From positions 441,366 to 505,365 of the forward strand of contig JNVV01000023.1 of assembly GCA_000733355.1 (NCBI GenBank): a DNA stretch of 64,000 nucleotides, written 5' to 3'. Shown piece by piece: positions 31,892 through 41,873 of the stretch. Origin of the DNA: Falciphora oryzae (taxonomy: Eukaryota > Ascomycota > Sordariomycetes > Magnaporthales > Magnaporthaceae). How positions within the stretch are numbered: the stretch's first letter is position 1; every line of letters starts with the position of its first letter. Position numbers and translations under genes: made by a program. The notes under the pieces are model-generated. The model was not told where the DNA came from and ran no database searches. It saw only the letters and a program-made list of their open reading frames with translations.

Positions 31892-32830
31892 TCATCTATT
31901 CCACCGTTGCTGTTTACGACTACAGCACCGCTGGCGTAAGTTTCCATCGCTGTCAAGATAGTCGACCCAACACCGGGTAGCTGTCGGCGCCGGCGGCTCT
32001 TCCTGGCAAGGCCTGGCCTCGGAGAGGAAAAGGGAGAGGAAAAGGAAAGGAAAGGCGAAGAAAATACAGATTGGGGGTAATAGTGGTGCCGTTTTCTTTC
32101 GCCGTAAACGAGGCGCTCTACAAAGCTTGACCATTTCCAAGGTTCGCCGATGTGCCTCTGAAAGCAGGTCCATCCGACCATTCACATCATCGAGAGCAAG
32201 CCTCGCCGCTCCCACATATGTGCCCCCGCACTTCCAACAAATGTTCTCATGCATGCGGACGTTTTCCAGCGCCATATTCCACAGCAGGACGAACGACCAG
32301 AAAACCCAGCACGCAATGGAAAAGACGAGCATGATGAAACACCAGAAAAGCCCCGTCCTGGCCAAAAGCCCCACAAGAAGCAATCCCGAGAGACAAGTCC
32401 ACAGAAGAGGCAAGGGGTCGGAAAGGCACTTGATGGTGCGCCGATATGCCTGCTCTCTGGAGGACAGTGGGTTTTCGCCGGGCTGTGTTAAGCCCCATGG
32501 CCAATTACCCCAGCCGCTGTTCGGGTCCTTGGGCAGGAGGTTTCCAGGGTTTCTCCTCTCGGGGCAGTTGCAGAGAGTCCGGCCTCGAAGGTGGCGGAAC
32601 GGATCGGTCACGACCCATGCTTCCCCCTGCGCCACGTCTTGAGCTTGTAAATCCTCGCTGCTGCCGCGATCATCGAGCGTGTTAACGGACGGGCAGTTCG
32701 ACCAGCCCCCTGGCGTCATGGGCTGGTGTGTGGCCGCGGACCCGGCCGCCGTGTGTGGAAGCAGCGAGTATGGCGGGGAGCCGGCTGCCAGGCAGGTGGT
32801 CTGGTTTGCTCGCAACTGGAACCGGGCCAT
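31892..32830 (-). CDS. Hypothetical membrane protein
   Basis: An uninterrupted 312-codon frame from ATG 32830 to a stop at 31892. The N-terminal 140 residues are soluble. Then two or three hydrophobic helices follow closely (PLLWTCLSGLLLVGLLA; LFWCFIMLVFSIACWVFWSF), then a CWKC pair and an amphipathic helix (SEAHRRTLEMV). After EMV the text becomes basic, then hydrophobic and Cys-rich (from about 32130 down), which may be an unrecognised intron or 3' untranslated sequence. I do not recognise a family; the layout suggests a small endomembrane or plasma-membrane protein. It lies 68 bp from the scaffold gap, so more exons could be hidden. Confidence 0.5.
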   Translation of the reverse strand: MARFQLRANQTTCLAAGSPPYSLLPHTAAGSAATHQPMTPGGWSNCPSVNTLDDRGSSEDLQAQDVAQGEAWVVTDPFRHLRGRTLCNCPERRNPGNLLPKDPNSGWGNWPWGLTQPGENPLSSREQAYRRTIKCLSDPLPLLWTCLSGLLLVGLLARTGLFWCFIMLVFSIACWVFWSFVLLWNMALENVRMHENICWKCGGTYVGAARLALDDVNGRMDLLSEAHRRTLEMVKLCRAPRLRRKKTAPLLPPICIFFAFPFLFLSLFLSEARPCQEEPPAPTATRCWVDYLDSDGNLRQRCCSRKQQRWNR

Positions 32831-33017
32831 CTTTTGATCGGTGGGCAGCGGCAGGCGCGCCTGCCGCTCAGGTTTGTGGAGTGGGTGATGGCATGAGAGC
32901 TAGGTGCGACGAGGAGATGCCTGTGCAGCGGCCGTTACGGATTCCATTAGGTAGAGATGGCGAGGAACAAAAACTCCGAATGGCGCACGGGAGGTTCGCG
33001 TAGGTCTTTGCCACGAA

Positions 33018-33125
33018 GTAGGTAGGAAGGAGGTAGAAAGTAGGCTGAAAGTAGGTAGAGAGCAGGTTGAAAGTAGGTTGAAAGTAGGCTGAAAGTAGGT
33101 TGAAAGTAGGTACCTAGGTAGGTAG
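33018..33125. repeat. Minisatellite, unit about 11 bp (GAAAGTAGGTT-like)
   Basis: Six or seven imperfect copies of TTGAAAGTAGG/CTGAAAGTAGG in a row, merging at the right into GTAGGTACCTAGGTAGGTAGG. Confidence 0.85.
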
Positions 33126-33333
33126 GAACGAAAAGCTAGGAGAGATTGGTACCTAGGGAATGAAGTTGACTGATGATCCCTGTTGATACTGAGGTGGAAC
33201 GTGTGTTTTTTTGCGGTTCTGCTTTCGCTGTTCGGAGGGGGAATAGGGTGGCTTTGGTAGAAGCCGAAGGAAATATTGAAGCGACTTGTTCCGGCGTGGC
33301 CTGGATGAAGTGCTGGGGCTCAACCTGACTGTG

Positions 33334-33359
33334 TACCTACCTACCTACCTGCCTACCTA
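33334..33359. repeat. (TACC)n microsatellite
   Basis: TACCTACCTACCTACC followed by TGCCTACCTA, complementary to the GTAGG-type repeat 210 bp upstream. Confidence 0.85.
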
Positions 33360-34032
33360 ATCTGGGATGCAGTCTTTTTTGCAGCGCATCACTTCACCTA
33401 TCCCTAACGACAGCACCTCCAGCCCTTGTTTCGTTCAACTTTCCTTCGCTTAGGACCAAAGGGACAGCACCTCCATTGCCGTAATTCTTTTTTTTCCCCA
33501 ATAATTACTGTGTTTCTTCCTGTGCCCTTCTTCTGTTCCTGTATCCTTCTCCTGTGTCTTTTTTCGGCGGTGGTCCAGGCGAGATGTGCCCCCGTTTTGC
33601 CACGGACGAGCCTCTTTTGTTCAGCCCTCCTTCGCCCAGCCCTTTGCCATCCAACCCCCTTTTTTTTTGGACCAGCCCTGGTTTCGTCCATCTTTCGTCG
33701 AGCTTTTTTTTTCCCCCTCCAGCCCTTTTTTCGTCCGACCCCCGTGCGATTGATCCTCCTGGCTCCGCAAGTTTTTGCTGACTGTTGACCGTCGCCTTCC
33801 AGCGGCCAAGTTGCTAATGTCTGGTGAAAGGATGAAGGTTGTAAAGGACGACGACTAGACACGATCAAATCCGTCTTGAAGCTTCCCTGGGCATGTACTA
33901 AAAGAGTTTCTAATTACAAAAAATCAACCTCATGCCTGCACTCGCACGGCACAAAAATTAACCCCGAAAAGGCTAAAAAGGGCTGTGCCTTATAAAAGAA
34001 AAACAAAGTGCAATGCCGAAATATTTTATCAC

Positions 34033-34331
34033 TGTTGGTAGGAGTATGTACTCCTGTGGACACGGAGATCTCCAAAACAGGGTGAACAATGATCCTTTAT
34101 ATCAAAGGATCATTCTAGTATTGTGCACGAAGAGGAAAGGAATCTATCTGCCAGAGAGGGAGCAAGAGGGAGGCTATATACACGTTCTGGATCGGCCAAA
34201 GGCCGTTCCCCTGCTTCCCAACCTCCCGGGCCCTCGGGCCCTCAGGTCCCGTGGTCAGAGATCACGGGACCGGAGGATCCAGGCCTCTCTGTACCATACC
34301 GATTGCCTGCGCCGGTCAACGCAATCCAACA
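34033..34331. repeat. Solo LTR, copia-like ends, TSD ATCAC
   Basis: 299 bp with TGTTGG...CCAACA inverted ends, flanked by ATCAC at 34028-34032 and 34332-34336. The inside has a TATATACAC promoter-like box (about 34174), the palindrome GATCCTTTATATCAAAGGATC-like at about 34090-34111, and a GC-rich tail. No related internal sequence is present, so it is a solo LTR. Unlike the repeats left of 25.6 kb it shows no excess of transitions or AT. The orientation is not certain; the box suggests plus. Confidence 0.85.
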
Positions 34332-34336
34332 ATCAC

Positions 34337-34852
34337 TGGTCTTTTTTTCTGTCTCTTTTTTTTTTTTTTTTTTTTTATCCACTTCATTGTCTCCTAGATT
34401 CTTTTTGCTAGTAATCATAATCTTTTCTTCACCTCCTGTTCGTTGCTGCAACAAGCTGAAGCCCTGGCCATATAAAGCTAGGTCCCGCTTGGACTGGAGT
34501 CTCATTGGGCTCAGCCGAGAGGAGCCCAGTGCGGCTGAACATTGCCCGCTGGTGATTCGTCGTTTTTGTCACGAAGGATTCGATCGGCGGCCCCATTGAC
34601 AGCAGGGGTGGGTGGCTTAGACGGTCAGCATGTAATTTCCCTCTTCTTCGAGTGGCCTTCTCTCTGCAATTTTTCCTCCATTCCTCTCGCATTCTCTTGG
34701 CACGCTACCGCCATTCACCACCATTGGAGGATTTGATCCGAACGCGCAACATTCTGGAAACGGACTGGCCGCTGGGATCTCTCTTTTTTTTTGGTCTCGA
34801 GCTGAGTACCTATTGACCTGGCACGGGCTCTTCCCCGCGCGCGACTCCGACC
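34337..34852. promoter_or_regulatory. Upstream region of the single-pass membrane protein
   Basis: About 515 bp between the solo LTR and the next start codon. It contains a run of about 20 T at 34356-34376 and a T8 run at 34784-34791. No gene seen. Confidence 0.4.
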
Positions 34853-35884
34853 ATGTCGACGTACTTCGACAGCTGGTACTGGGCGACCAACGCCAGCAGC
34901 TTCACGTGCCCGGGCATAGGAGGCTTCAAGTGCAACGCACCCCACGCCTGCGCGCGCGACCCAAACATCAGCAAGAGGTACTGCTGCAACGCAGTCAGCG
35001 ACCCCTACGATGTCTGCTGGTCAGGCTCGACCACGTGCAGCACCGACGGCTCGACCTTTGAGTGCGGCAGCGGCCAGTACAAGTGGTGCTGCATAAGCAA
35101 ACGGTGCGTGCCTGTTCTTGGCTCCAGACTTCAGGAGCCCTGACTGACGTCTCGATCCTCGTCCAACAGGGAAGTCTGCACACCGGTCAGCGGCCAGATC
35201 AACATCTGCTGGAGCACCGGCTACGACACGCTCAAGAACATCAGCGTGCCCGCTCTCGAGTCGGCCCACTCGTCACTCAGCGCCGCCGCGCCCACGTCCG
35301 CGAGCTCCATCACCTTTGACCCCCTCAGCCTCGTCGCCCTGACCGCCCCGCCGTCCACCTCCACAGGCGGCGCTACCAGCACCCCGAAGACATCCGCCAC
35401 AAGCTCTGTCTTGCAAACCGATCCCGCGGCGGCGGGGTCTCAAGCCGGCTCCGGCTCCGGTTCCTCCTCGAATGGGCTAAACGGCGGCGCCATCGCCGGC
35501 ATCGCGATTGGCGTTGCGGCCGGTCTGGCCCTCGTTACCATCGGCATTTTCTTCCTGTGGCGCCGCGACAAGACGAAGTCGGACACCGCCTACGCGCCCG
35601 CAGCCACCTCCCCTCCCGTCGCGCAGGCCGGCTATGGTCAGTACCATCAGCAGCAGCAAGGTTACCACCCCGACGGCACCCCCTTTGGCTCGCCGTACTC
35701 GAGCGAGATGCCGGGGAGCACAGTACCGCAGCAGCCGTACTACCAGGAGGCGTATGGCAAGGCCAGTGATCACCTGGGGCGGCCGGAGCTTGGGGGGACC
35801 ACGCCGGGTGTCGAGCTGCCGCCGAGCCACACGGGGTGGGCGGCCAGCGAGCTCCATGGCGACCACACGCAGCAGCCGAGGTAG
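34853..35884 (+). CDS. Single-pass membrane protein with Cys-rich ectodomain
   Basis: Exons 34853-35103 and 35170-35884 (66-bp intron GTGCGT...CCAACAG, phase 2) give 321 aa. Residues about 15-100 form a Cys-rich module (FTCPGIGGFKCNAPHACARD; CCNAVSD; CGSGQYKWCC; CWSTGYD). A Ser/Thr/Ala/Pro-rich stalk follows, then one membrane helix (GAIAGIAIGVAAGLALVTIGIFFLW cut by RR). The cytosolic tail is rich in Gly/Gln/Tyr/Pro (YGQYHQQQQGYHP). The layout resembles fungal cell-wall sensors (Wsc/Mid2 type), but the Cys spacing is not one I can name and no classical signal peptide precedes it. A plasma-membrane location is inferred. Confidence 0.75.
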
Positions 35885-36191
35885 CCCGGGGAGGATGGCT
35901 GGCACCTGTTCAGCCAATCTTGACCGTCGTAATTAATGTTATAAAACGTACACATCTCTCCGTGTCCCCCTGAGCGACTTTCCCTCAGCGCAACCTGCTT
36001 ACAAAACCGGGTGGTAGATCCGCTTCCGCTACTGTTGCGCCTCCTCCCAACCCCCTGTACACCATCACTGACGACGACGACATGGTCGTCCAGCGCCGCC
36101 GCTCAAACCCAAAGTCCCGGCCAAGACGCAGCCACTGCCAACACCGCTCCCCTCCATGGATACTCGACAAGCCTTTTCTAGTCCTTGAGCT
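35885..36191. other. Intergenic region between convergent genes
   Basis: About 307 bp between two 3' ends; only terminator and untranslated sequence would be expected. Nothing specific seen. Confidence 0.5.
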
Positions 36192-37175
36192 TTACATCCT
36201 CCCGGCCAAAGCCCCGAGCAGCGCCCGAACATAGCCGACAGGATCCGTCATCTGGCTAATGTGGCCACCGGGGAAAACGACGAGCTCTGCACCAGCCCTC
36301 TCCGCCAGCACGGCCGTGGCCCGGTAGGTCGGGGCCGACTTGTCCGTATCAGCACCGACCGCCGGGATCAGAAGCTGCTTGGCCTGTGTGCCGTTGCTGC
36401 CGCCCGCGGCCTCGTCGAACAGCCTCAGCTGCTGCGTCGGGTACTGCAGCAGCTCCCGCTCGAACCAGTACTGCGTGTTTCCCCAGGCGAAGGAGTTGGT
36501 CCTGGTGTCCCCCAAGAAGTTTGGAGAGGCGCCGCCGCTGTAGATAGCCATGAACTTCGCCGCGGCGGCGGGGACGCCGCTGGCGCGGTAGACGTCAGAG
36601 GCCTCCTCCTGGTTCGCCATGAGCGCAGCACCGTCCGGGAGAAGCGTCAGGGCCGGGGGCTCGTGGGCTACCAGCGCGCGCAGGTGCGACGGGTGCCGCG
36701 CCAGGAGCTCGAGGGCCATGAGGGCGCCGGAGCTGTTGCCCAGGACGAACGCCTTGGCCTTGGCTTTGGTGGCGTCGTGGGCGGCCGCACAGGCGGTTGT
36801 GGAGGCGGCGGTGGCGGTGATGTGCTCGATGAGGCGCCACACGTCGTCGGCGTCTGTCGCCAGACGGTTCTTGTAGTCCTGGGTGGCCGTGGAGGACAGA
36901 TAGCTCCGGGAGAAGCCGCGGCGGTCGTAGGTCGCCACGGTGAAGTTTGCCCTGAGGATACCGGCCACGCTCTGCCAGATCCCGGTGTCGCCGTTCTGGC
37001 CCGAAATGAAGAGCAGCAGGGGCCCGGTGCCGATGGGTTCGTAGTAGAGAGACGCTCCGGGCACGTTCAGGTAACCCAAGCGTGTGTCCCCGCCTGGACT
37101 TCCCGGCACCTGGCACCTTGAAGGGGTGGAGGCCATTATGATGAGGAGGGAGGTGGCGATGGTTGAGGGTTTCAT
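36192..37175 (-). CDS. Alpha/beta-hydrolase with signal peptide
   Basis: The first ATG in frame is 37175; the frame is open further upstream, but only with non-ATG codons. The 327-aa product starts with a signal-peptide-like MKPSTIATSLLIIMAS. It then has the fold's landmarks: an oxyanion-loop segment LLLFISGQNGD, YDRRGFSRS, the nucleophile elbow LGNSSGALMA (G-N-S-S-G, Ser148), a candidate acid VGAD (Asp276) and GGHISQM (His305). It is an esterase/epoxide-hydrolase/haloperoxidase-like enzyme of unknown substrate, probably secreted. One exon. It is convergent with the membrane protein at 34853-35884. Confidence 0.82.
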   Translation of the reverse strand: MKPSTIATSLLIIMASTPSRCQVPGSPGGDTRLGYLNVPGASLYYEPIGTGPLLLFISGQNGDTGIWQSVAGILRANFTVATYDRRGFSRSYLSSTATQDYKNRLATDADDVWRLIEHITATAASTTACAAAHDATKAKAKAFVLGNSSGALMALELLARHPSHLRALVAHEPPALTLLPDGAALMANQEEASDVYRASGVPAAAAKFMAIYSGGASPNFLGDTRTNSFAWGNTQYWFERELLQYPTQQLRLFDEAAGGSNGTQAKQLLIPAVGADTDKSAPTYRATAVLAERAGAELVVFPGGHISQMTDPVGYVRALLGALAGRM

Positions 37176-38022
37176 CTCCTTGCGGCACCTGCGTGAGAAA
37201 CGCCTATGGATGGGCGCGAAGGATGCTCGGATGAGACACTGAGAGCCAGAAGGGTTACACAATGCAGGCAGGGGCCGGTAACTTGTAACTGAAGCAATTA
37301 TCTCCTATCCGTTATGCCGGCTGGGGCCATTGGCGGGCAGTCGGGCGCTCCCGGCTCTCCGCACTCCGCGTTGGCGTCGAAAGCAGCTCGCATTCGGGGT
37401 CTGCTCACATGCCCGCCCGCGAAGGATGCGAAAGCTAGGGTTCTTCTGTTTTGGCACCTCCCCTTCGAAAACGGCTGTTGGCTTGGCCATCACCTAATCA
37501 AAGGAAAGCGCAACGAGAGGAGTTGGCGAATTACAGTGATAAATCGTGACGTGATGGCCTGAGACGTGTGTGATATTATGCCGTGGGGAACCTGGAACAG
37601 AAGAGGGCGTGGGGGCGGTGGCATGCTCTGGGCGCAATTCAAAAATTGGAAAGGTCAGACTACTTGGCTGAGATGCGTGTTTTAGTTAGGGGCAGAGATG
37701 CGTGAGTTTTGAGTGAACTTTATATAATTAGTAGCAGCCTCATCCGAAGTCATGGTAATTGATATGCTTGTTGTTTCCATCCCCTTCTATTCCTCTCGGC
37801 TTGTTTTCTTTTTCAACCATTTTTGTTTTTATCCAAATATCGCCGTCTCTTTTTCAATAACTGTTGTGAGGTCCATTTTGCAAGCCGCTTTATATTCCCT
37901 CGCCGTCTTATCTTTGCCTGTCACACTGGAAGAGGCTTGGTCCCGGGTTGGGTGACCTGCTACCGTGCGGCATTAACTAGCTTCTTCTTGGAAACAAGTT
38001 GGTAATTATGCGGATCACGGCG
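37176..38022. promoter_or_regulatory. Upstream region of the hydrolase; no gene seen
   Basis: About 850 bp, rather AT-rich from 37730 to 37880, between the hydrolase start (-) and the 3' end of the HET gene (-). Short frames lack features. Confidence 0.4.
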
Positions 38023-40077
38023 CTAAACCATTCTAATGGTCTGGGACTTGGCCGAAATGACATCCGTCAACCGATTCCAGTCAATGCTGCCATCTTCCAG
38101 GGAGAATCCAAAGAACCGCCTCAATGTACGCCATCTTCGCCAGCAAGCGGGGGCACCAATAGCAAAACCTATACGGCGGAAATCTGTTTGGTTGGGTTCG
38201 TTGTCTACCTTTTCTAGAAGAAGGCCGAACCGCACGACATAGTGGGTGCCGGGAACTCCTTCGCAAGAGAGATCCCTGTTGATCCATAATGGCATGCAGT
38301 AAAAGCGCCCGTCCTCCATACGCCCGGCAAAGCCGGTTTCCTCGCGCTGCTCTTGGGCATCAAGACATTCCGAGATGCCATCGATGGTGAAGTACCACGT
38401 GTCATGGTCCCAGTCCAGCGGGGGGCTACTGCCGGTATGGTCATATGGCCATAACTCCAGTGGCCGTAGAAACCCTCTTGGTCGTAGCCATCCGCCTTTC
38501 AAAAGGCCCATCTTGTCGGTGGTGGAATAGTCCAGGTGCACCTCTTCGGCCTTGACGAGCAATCCTGTGCATTCCTGCCGCCAAACGAACCGGACCGGAT
38601 AGTTCACCGATGCCCAGGACCAGCTTGGGGCACGATACACCGCTGAAGGCCCCGTTTTCGCTTTGCTCCCGGCTGAGCCGACCTTTGGGAGCACCTGTCA
38701 GCATAGAAAGTCTTTGAGGAAGCCGCGCCACATGCCGGCAACGTATGTGTCTTGGAAGGCAACCGCCGCATGTCTCGCAACCGCAGAAAGTGCGACAAGC
38801 CTGTCCTTTGGAAACGTGACGTCGCAGGCGCTGTACATCTCGACAAGCCGCCGCCAACCCCCGATGGTGTAGTAGTCGGAGTAGAAGTCCCTCTGACAGA
38901 AGGCCTCGTACTCCCACCACATCTCTCCTGGAAAGCCTTGGGCCCACATCTCTGACGCTCCGAGACACCGGCATTCCCAGTAGACCTGACTGTGGCCGAA
39001 GTGAAGGATCCTGGGCGACAGGAGACGTTCCTGAAGCACCCATGCCCGCGTGTTGAGTCTCGCCGAGTCCACTTCTGTAATCCACTTGTCTCCTGGGTTG
39101 TCGATCGTCCATTCGAAGCCTTTTCCCTTTCCCATGCTGACGTTACAATGAGCTTTTGCCGGATGCAAAACGTCCGGGTTGCGGTCATGGAACATGGACT
39201 GGTGGCTGCTGGGTGCCGTCTGGGCGGAGATATTGCAAAAGGAATTGCTATAGACTTGGTCCATAAGATTAACTTCGTGGCTCCAGTCGGCCGAATCGTC
39301 TCCATGCTGGATGATGCACAGAGAATCGGCCCAAAGATATTTAACACCAAGTTCTCTGGTGACAAGCACCGCGTCGCGGGATAGCTGCGGAAGGGCGGAG
39401 ATGGGAATCTCCTTAAAAAGCATGGCATAATTGTTCGTTGTGAGCTTCAAACAGCCTGTGTTGCCCCAACAGTGGCTGAGTGTCATGTAAGGCCCGTCGA
39501 CTATGGCTTTGCTGGTTTCGATGAGGCGGAGTGTTTCCGAGTCCCTAACAGTTCCACACTCGAGAAGCCTGGTTGGGTACCAGGCCACTTGGGGACTGTG
39601 ACGGGCGCATTCCTCGTGTTCTCGTGTGCAAGTTGCGAGACACTTTCTGGCTGTGGAGAACGTCTGTGTGGATCGTGTGCTTAGGGACAGTCGAGGAATT
39701 TCGGGGTGATCTGGCTTGCACCGGACGAAGATTAGTTTTCACCAGCACAGTCAGTCGAGTTCTGGTCAAACCTACCGCGGCTGTCGAAAAGTTCGAGGGT
39801 CTGCGACGAGGAGAAGGACCCATGTGGGGGGTCGCGCTTTGTATCGAGTGTGAGGGTCATGGTTGGCCCCCCGTGGTCGCCGATCCAGAAACTGGAACGT
39901 GCAGACGTGACGGTCGCCTCCGAGTCGGTTGGCAAATCGGACTTGTCCTGCACCTTCACCCAGGCACCCGAGCTGGACTGAACTTTTGAAGGAGTTGAAG
40001 GTTTTATGGTGTGGCGAATTATGGCGTAGCCTTAGCTGCGCCGACTGCAGAACGGCCTTGCACATGTCGCAAAGCAT
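38023..40077 (-). pseudogene. HET-domain (heterokaryon incompatibility) gene with two lesions
   Basis: The HET core is clear: TLSHCWGNTG, LGVKYLWADSLCIIQ, DQVYSNSFCNISA and LNTRAWVLQERLLSPRILHF, followed by the usual C-terminal PSWSWASV. An intron at 39711-39775 (GTAGGT...CTAAT...CCAG) joins an upstream exon in the correct phase. An N-terminal start at ATG 40077 (MLCDMCKAVLQSAQ...HHKTFNSFK) fits the family but is out of frame with that exon, so a frameshift lies near 39960. A TGA at 38698-38700 cuts the frame between FLKDFLC and QVLPK, where Trp would be natural; the same frame continues for another 225 codons. HET proteins trigger incompatibility cell death in fungi. Either the allele is dead or the assembly has errors here. 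Confidence 0.7.
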
Positions 40078-40480
40078 TGCAAATAGGATCGAAGGCTGTT
40101 TGCAAAGTTCAAGATCTGTCCCGGGTACTGGGAGGGATGAGGATGGACGAGGATGGGATTCAATCAAGACTTGCGGCGATGCGGGGGCGGGGGAGCATGC
40201 ATGATGGCACAATACGCCCGACCAGACCGGCGGGACAACGTTGACCCTCGTCTGGTATGCGCACATGGAGCAGCGCGGGTTCTGGGGCTCATCGTCCCAT
40301 GCTTGCTCCTCCCAACCATCCGAGACCACGCCCTACGCCCTGTGTTTGACCAGCCAGATGCACCTCTCGGGTGGACTACGAAGAGTTTAAACCCCATTCA
40401 AGCCCCAATTCTCCAGATCTTTGCTTTGCTCCAACCCATATCGTGCAACAGAAAAACAACGAGACGGAGAATCGCACAGC
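40078..40480. promoter_or_regulatory. Divergent promoter region
   Basis: About 400 bp between the presumed HET gene start (-) and the reductase-like gene (+). No further gene seen. Confidence 0.5.
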
Positions 40481-41488
40481 ATGGCGTCCTTTACCCCCGC
40501 TAGCATCCTCATCTTTGGGGCCACTGGAAACATTGGCTACCACATCACCGAGGCCATCCTCAAAGCGAGCCCAGGCTTTGGGAAAGTCACCGTCTTCACG
40601 TCGCAGGGCACGGTGGACAGCAAGAAGCAGCTGCTGGAGGGCTGGAAGTCGCAGGGCGCGAACGTCGTGGTCGGCGACGTGACGAGCGCGGCAGACGTGT
40701 CGGCAGCATACAAGGACAACAATGTCGACATGGTGGTCTCGGCGGTCGGGCGCAACGTGCTGGGCCAGCAGATGGAGCTGATCAGGCTGGCCGAGGCGTC
40801 GGGCACGGTCAAGTGGTTCTTTCCGTCCGAGTACGGCACCGACATCGAGCACAACGAGCGCAGCGCGGGCGAGAAGCCGCACCAGGTCAAGCTGGCGGTG
40901 CGGCGCATGATCCGCGCCGAGATCAAGCGGCTGCACGTCACGTACCTCGTCACCGGCCCCTACTTTGACATGTGGGTCAAGTTTGGCAACTTTGACGCGG
41001 CCAAGAAGGAGGCCAACGTGATTGACGACGGCGAGGGGAGGATTGGGTTTTGCACCATGCCCGAGTAAGTGCCCGTGCTGCCTGTTCCGTGATCTCAAAG
41101 GACTTGAGCTGATATACATGATGCTCTGCTTCACCAAAGCGTGGGCAAGTTCCTCGTCGCGGCCCTGCGCCACCCCGAAGCGTCGTTCGGCAAGGCACTC
41201 AAGGTGCAGTCCTTCATCGTGTCGCCTAACCAGGTGCTGGCCGAGTACGAGAAGCAGACGGGTGGTTCAAAGTGGAAGGTGAACAAGACGCCGCTTGACG
41301 AGTTCCGCAAGCGCGAGCAGAAGCTGTGGGAGGAAAACGACCCCAAGGCCACGGTGCTGACGCTGCGGCGCATCTGGGCCGAGGGCGGCACGCTGTACGA
41401 AAAGAACGACAATGAGCTGCTGGAGATGGGCGAGGCGGACCTGGATTCTCTGGAGGTGGCCGTGAAGCGAGATTTGGGTAAGGTGTGA
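40481..41488 (+). CDS. Isoflavone-reductase-like / NmrA-family NAD(P)-binding protein
   Basis: Exons 40481-41064 and 41140-41488, with an intron of 75 bp (GTAAGT, CTGAT branch, CAAAG acceptor, phase 2), give 310 aa. The N-terminus has the Rossmann dinucleotide-binding motif [14 protein letters not shown]. Then come [40 protein letters not shown] and a [19 protein letters not shown] helix where family members place a catalytic Lys. GPYFDMW lines the substrate pocket in relatives. Fungal members reduce aromatic or phenolic compounds or act as redox sensors; the substrate cannot be told. Cytosolic. ATG 40481 gives the family N-terminus; the frame extends further back without features. Confidence 0.85.
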
Positions 41489-41873
41489 TTAGTGAAGCTG
41501 TGGTAGCACACGGGGGATCATTGAATGAAATTGGTCAATCCAATGGAAGCACAGCGCATGAGCCACCAGTGCCCAGGTCACCAAGTTGGGGCCCCCAGAC
41601 GGCAACGGCAGCCCCTGGCCCTCCACAGCGTCACAGCGGGGATGCCTGCCCAAGAGTGCAGTGCCAAGGGTCAAGCAACCACGTGCGTCAATCGCAGCCA
41701 GTCAAGCTTCCGCGCGGGCTGAGCTAAAGCACGTTAGTAGTGGGAGCTGGCATTTCCACACCACCACCGCCCATTCTCGTCCTCGACCTGTCCACGACTC
41801 CTGTCCTCCCATAACGCGTCGTCCGAATACCCCGATCCAGAAAGACTGCGCTCGCCGACGACAGCTACCTGCA
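41489..41873. promoter_or_regulatory. Upstream region of the transporter gene
   Basis: 385 bp between two genes on the same strand; no gene or recognised site. Confidence 0.4.

Larger units (their letters stand above)
32831..34027. other. Intergenic region with minisatellite and pyrimidine-rich tract
   Basis: Contains the tandem repeats annotated separately and a C/T-rich stretch (about 33420-33790) with imperfect copies of AGCCCTTTTTTCGTCC-like words. Open frames here follow the skewed composition and are not credible genes. Confidence 0.5.

Noticed and set aside
34013..34411. 132-codon plus-strand frame
   Set aside because: It lies almost wholly in the copia-type solo LTR and a poly-T tract.
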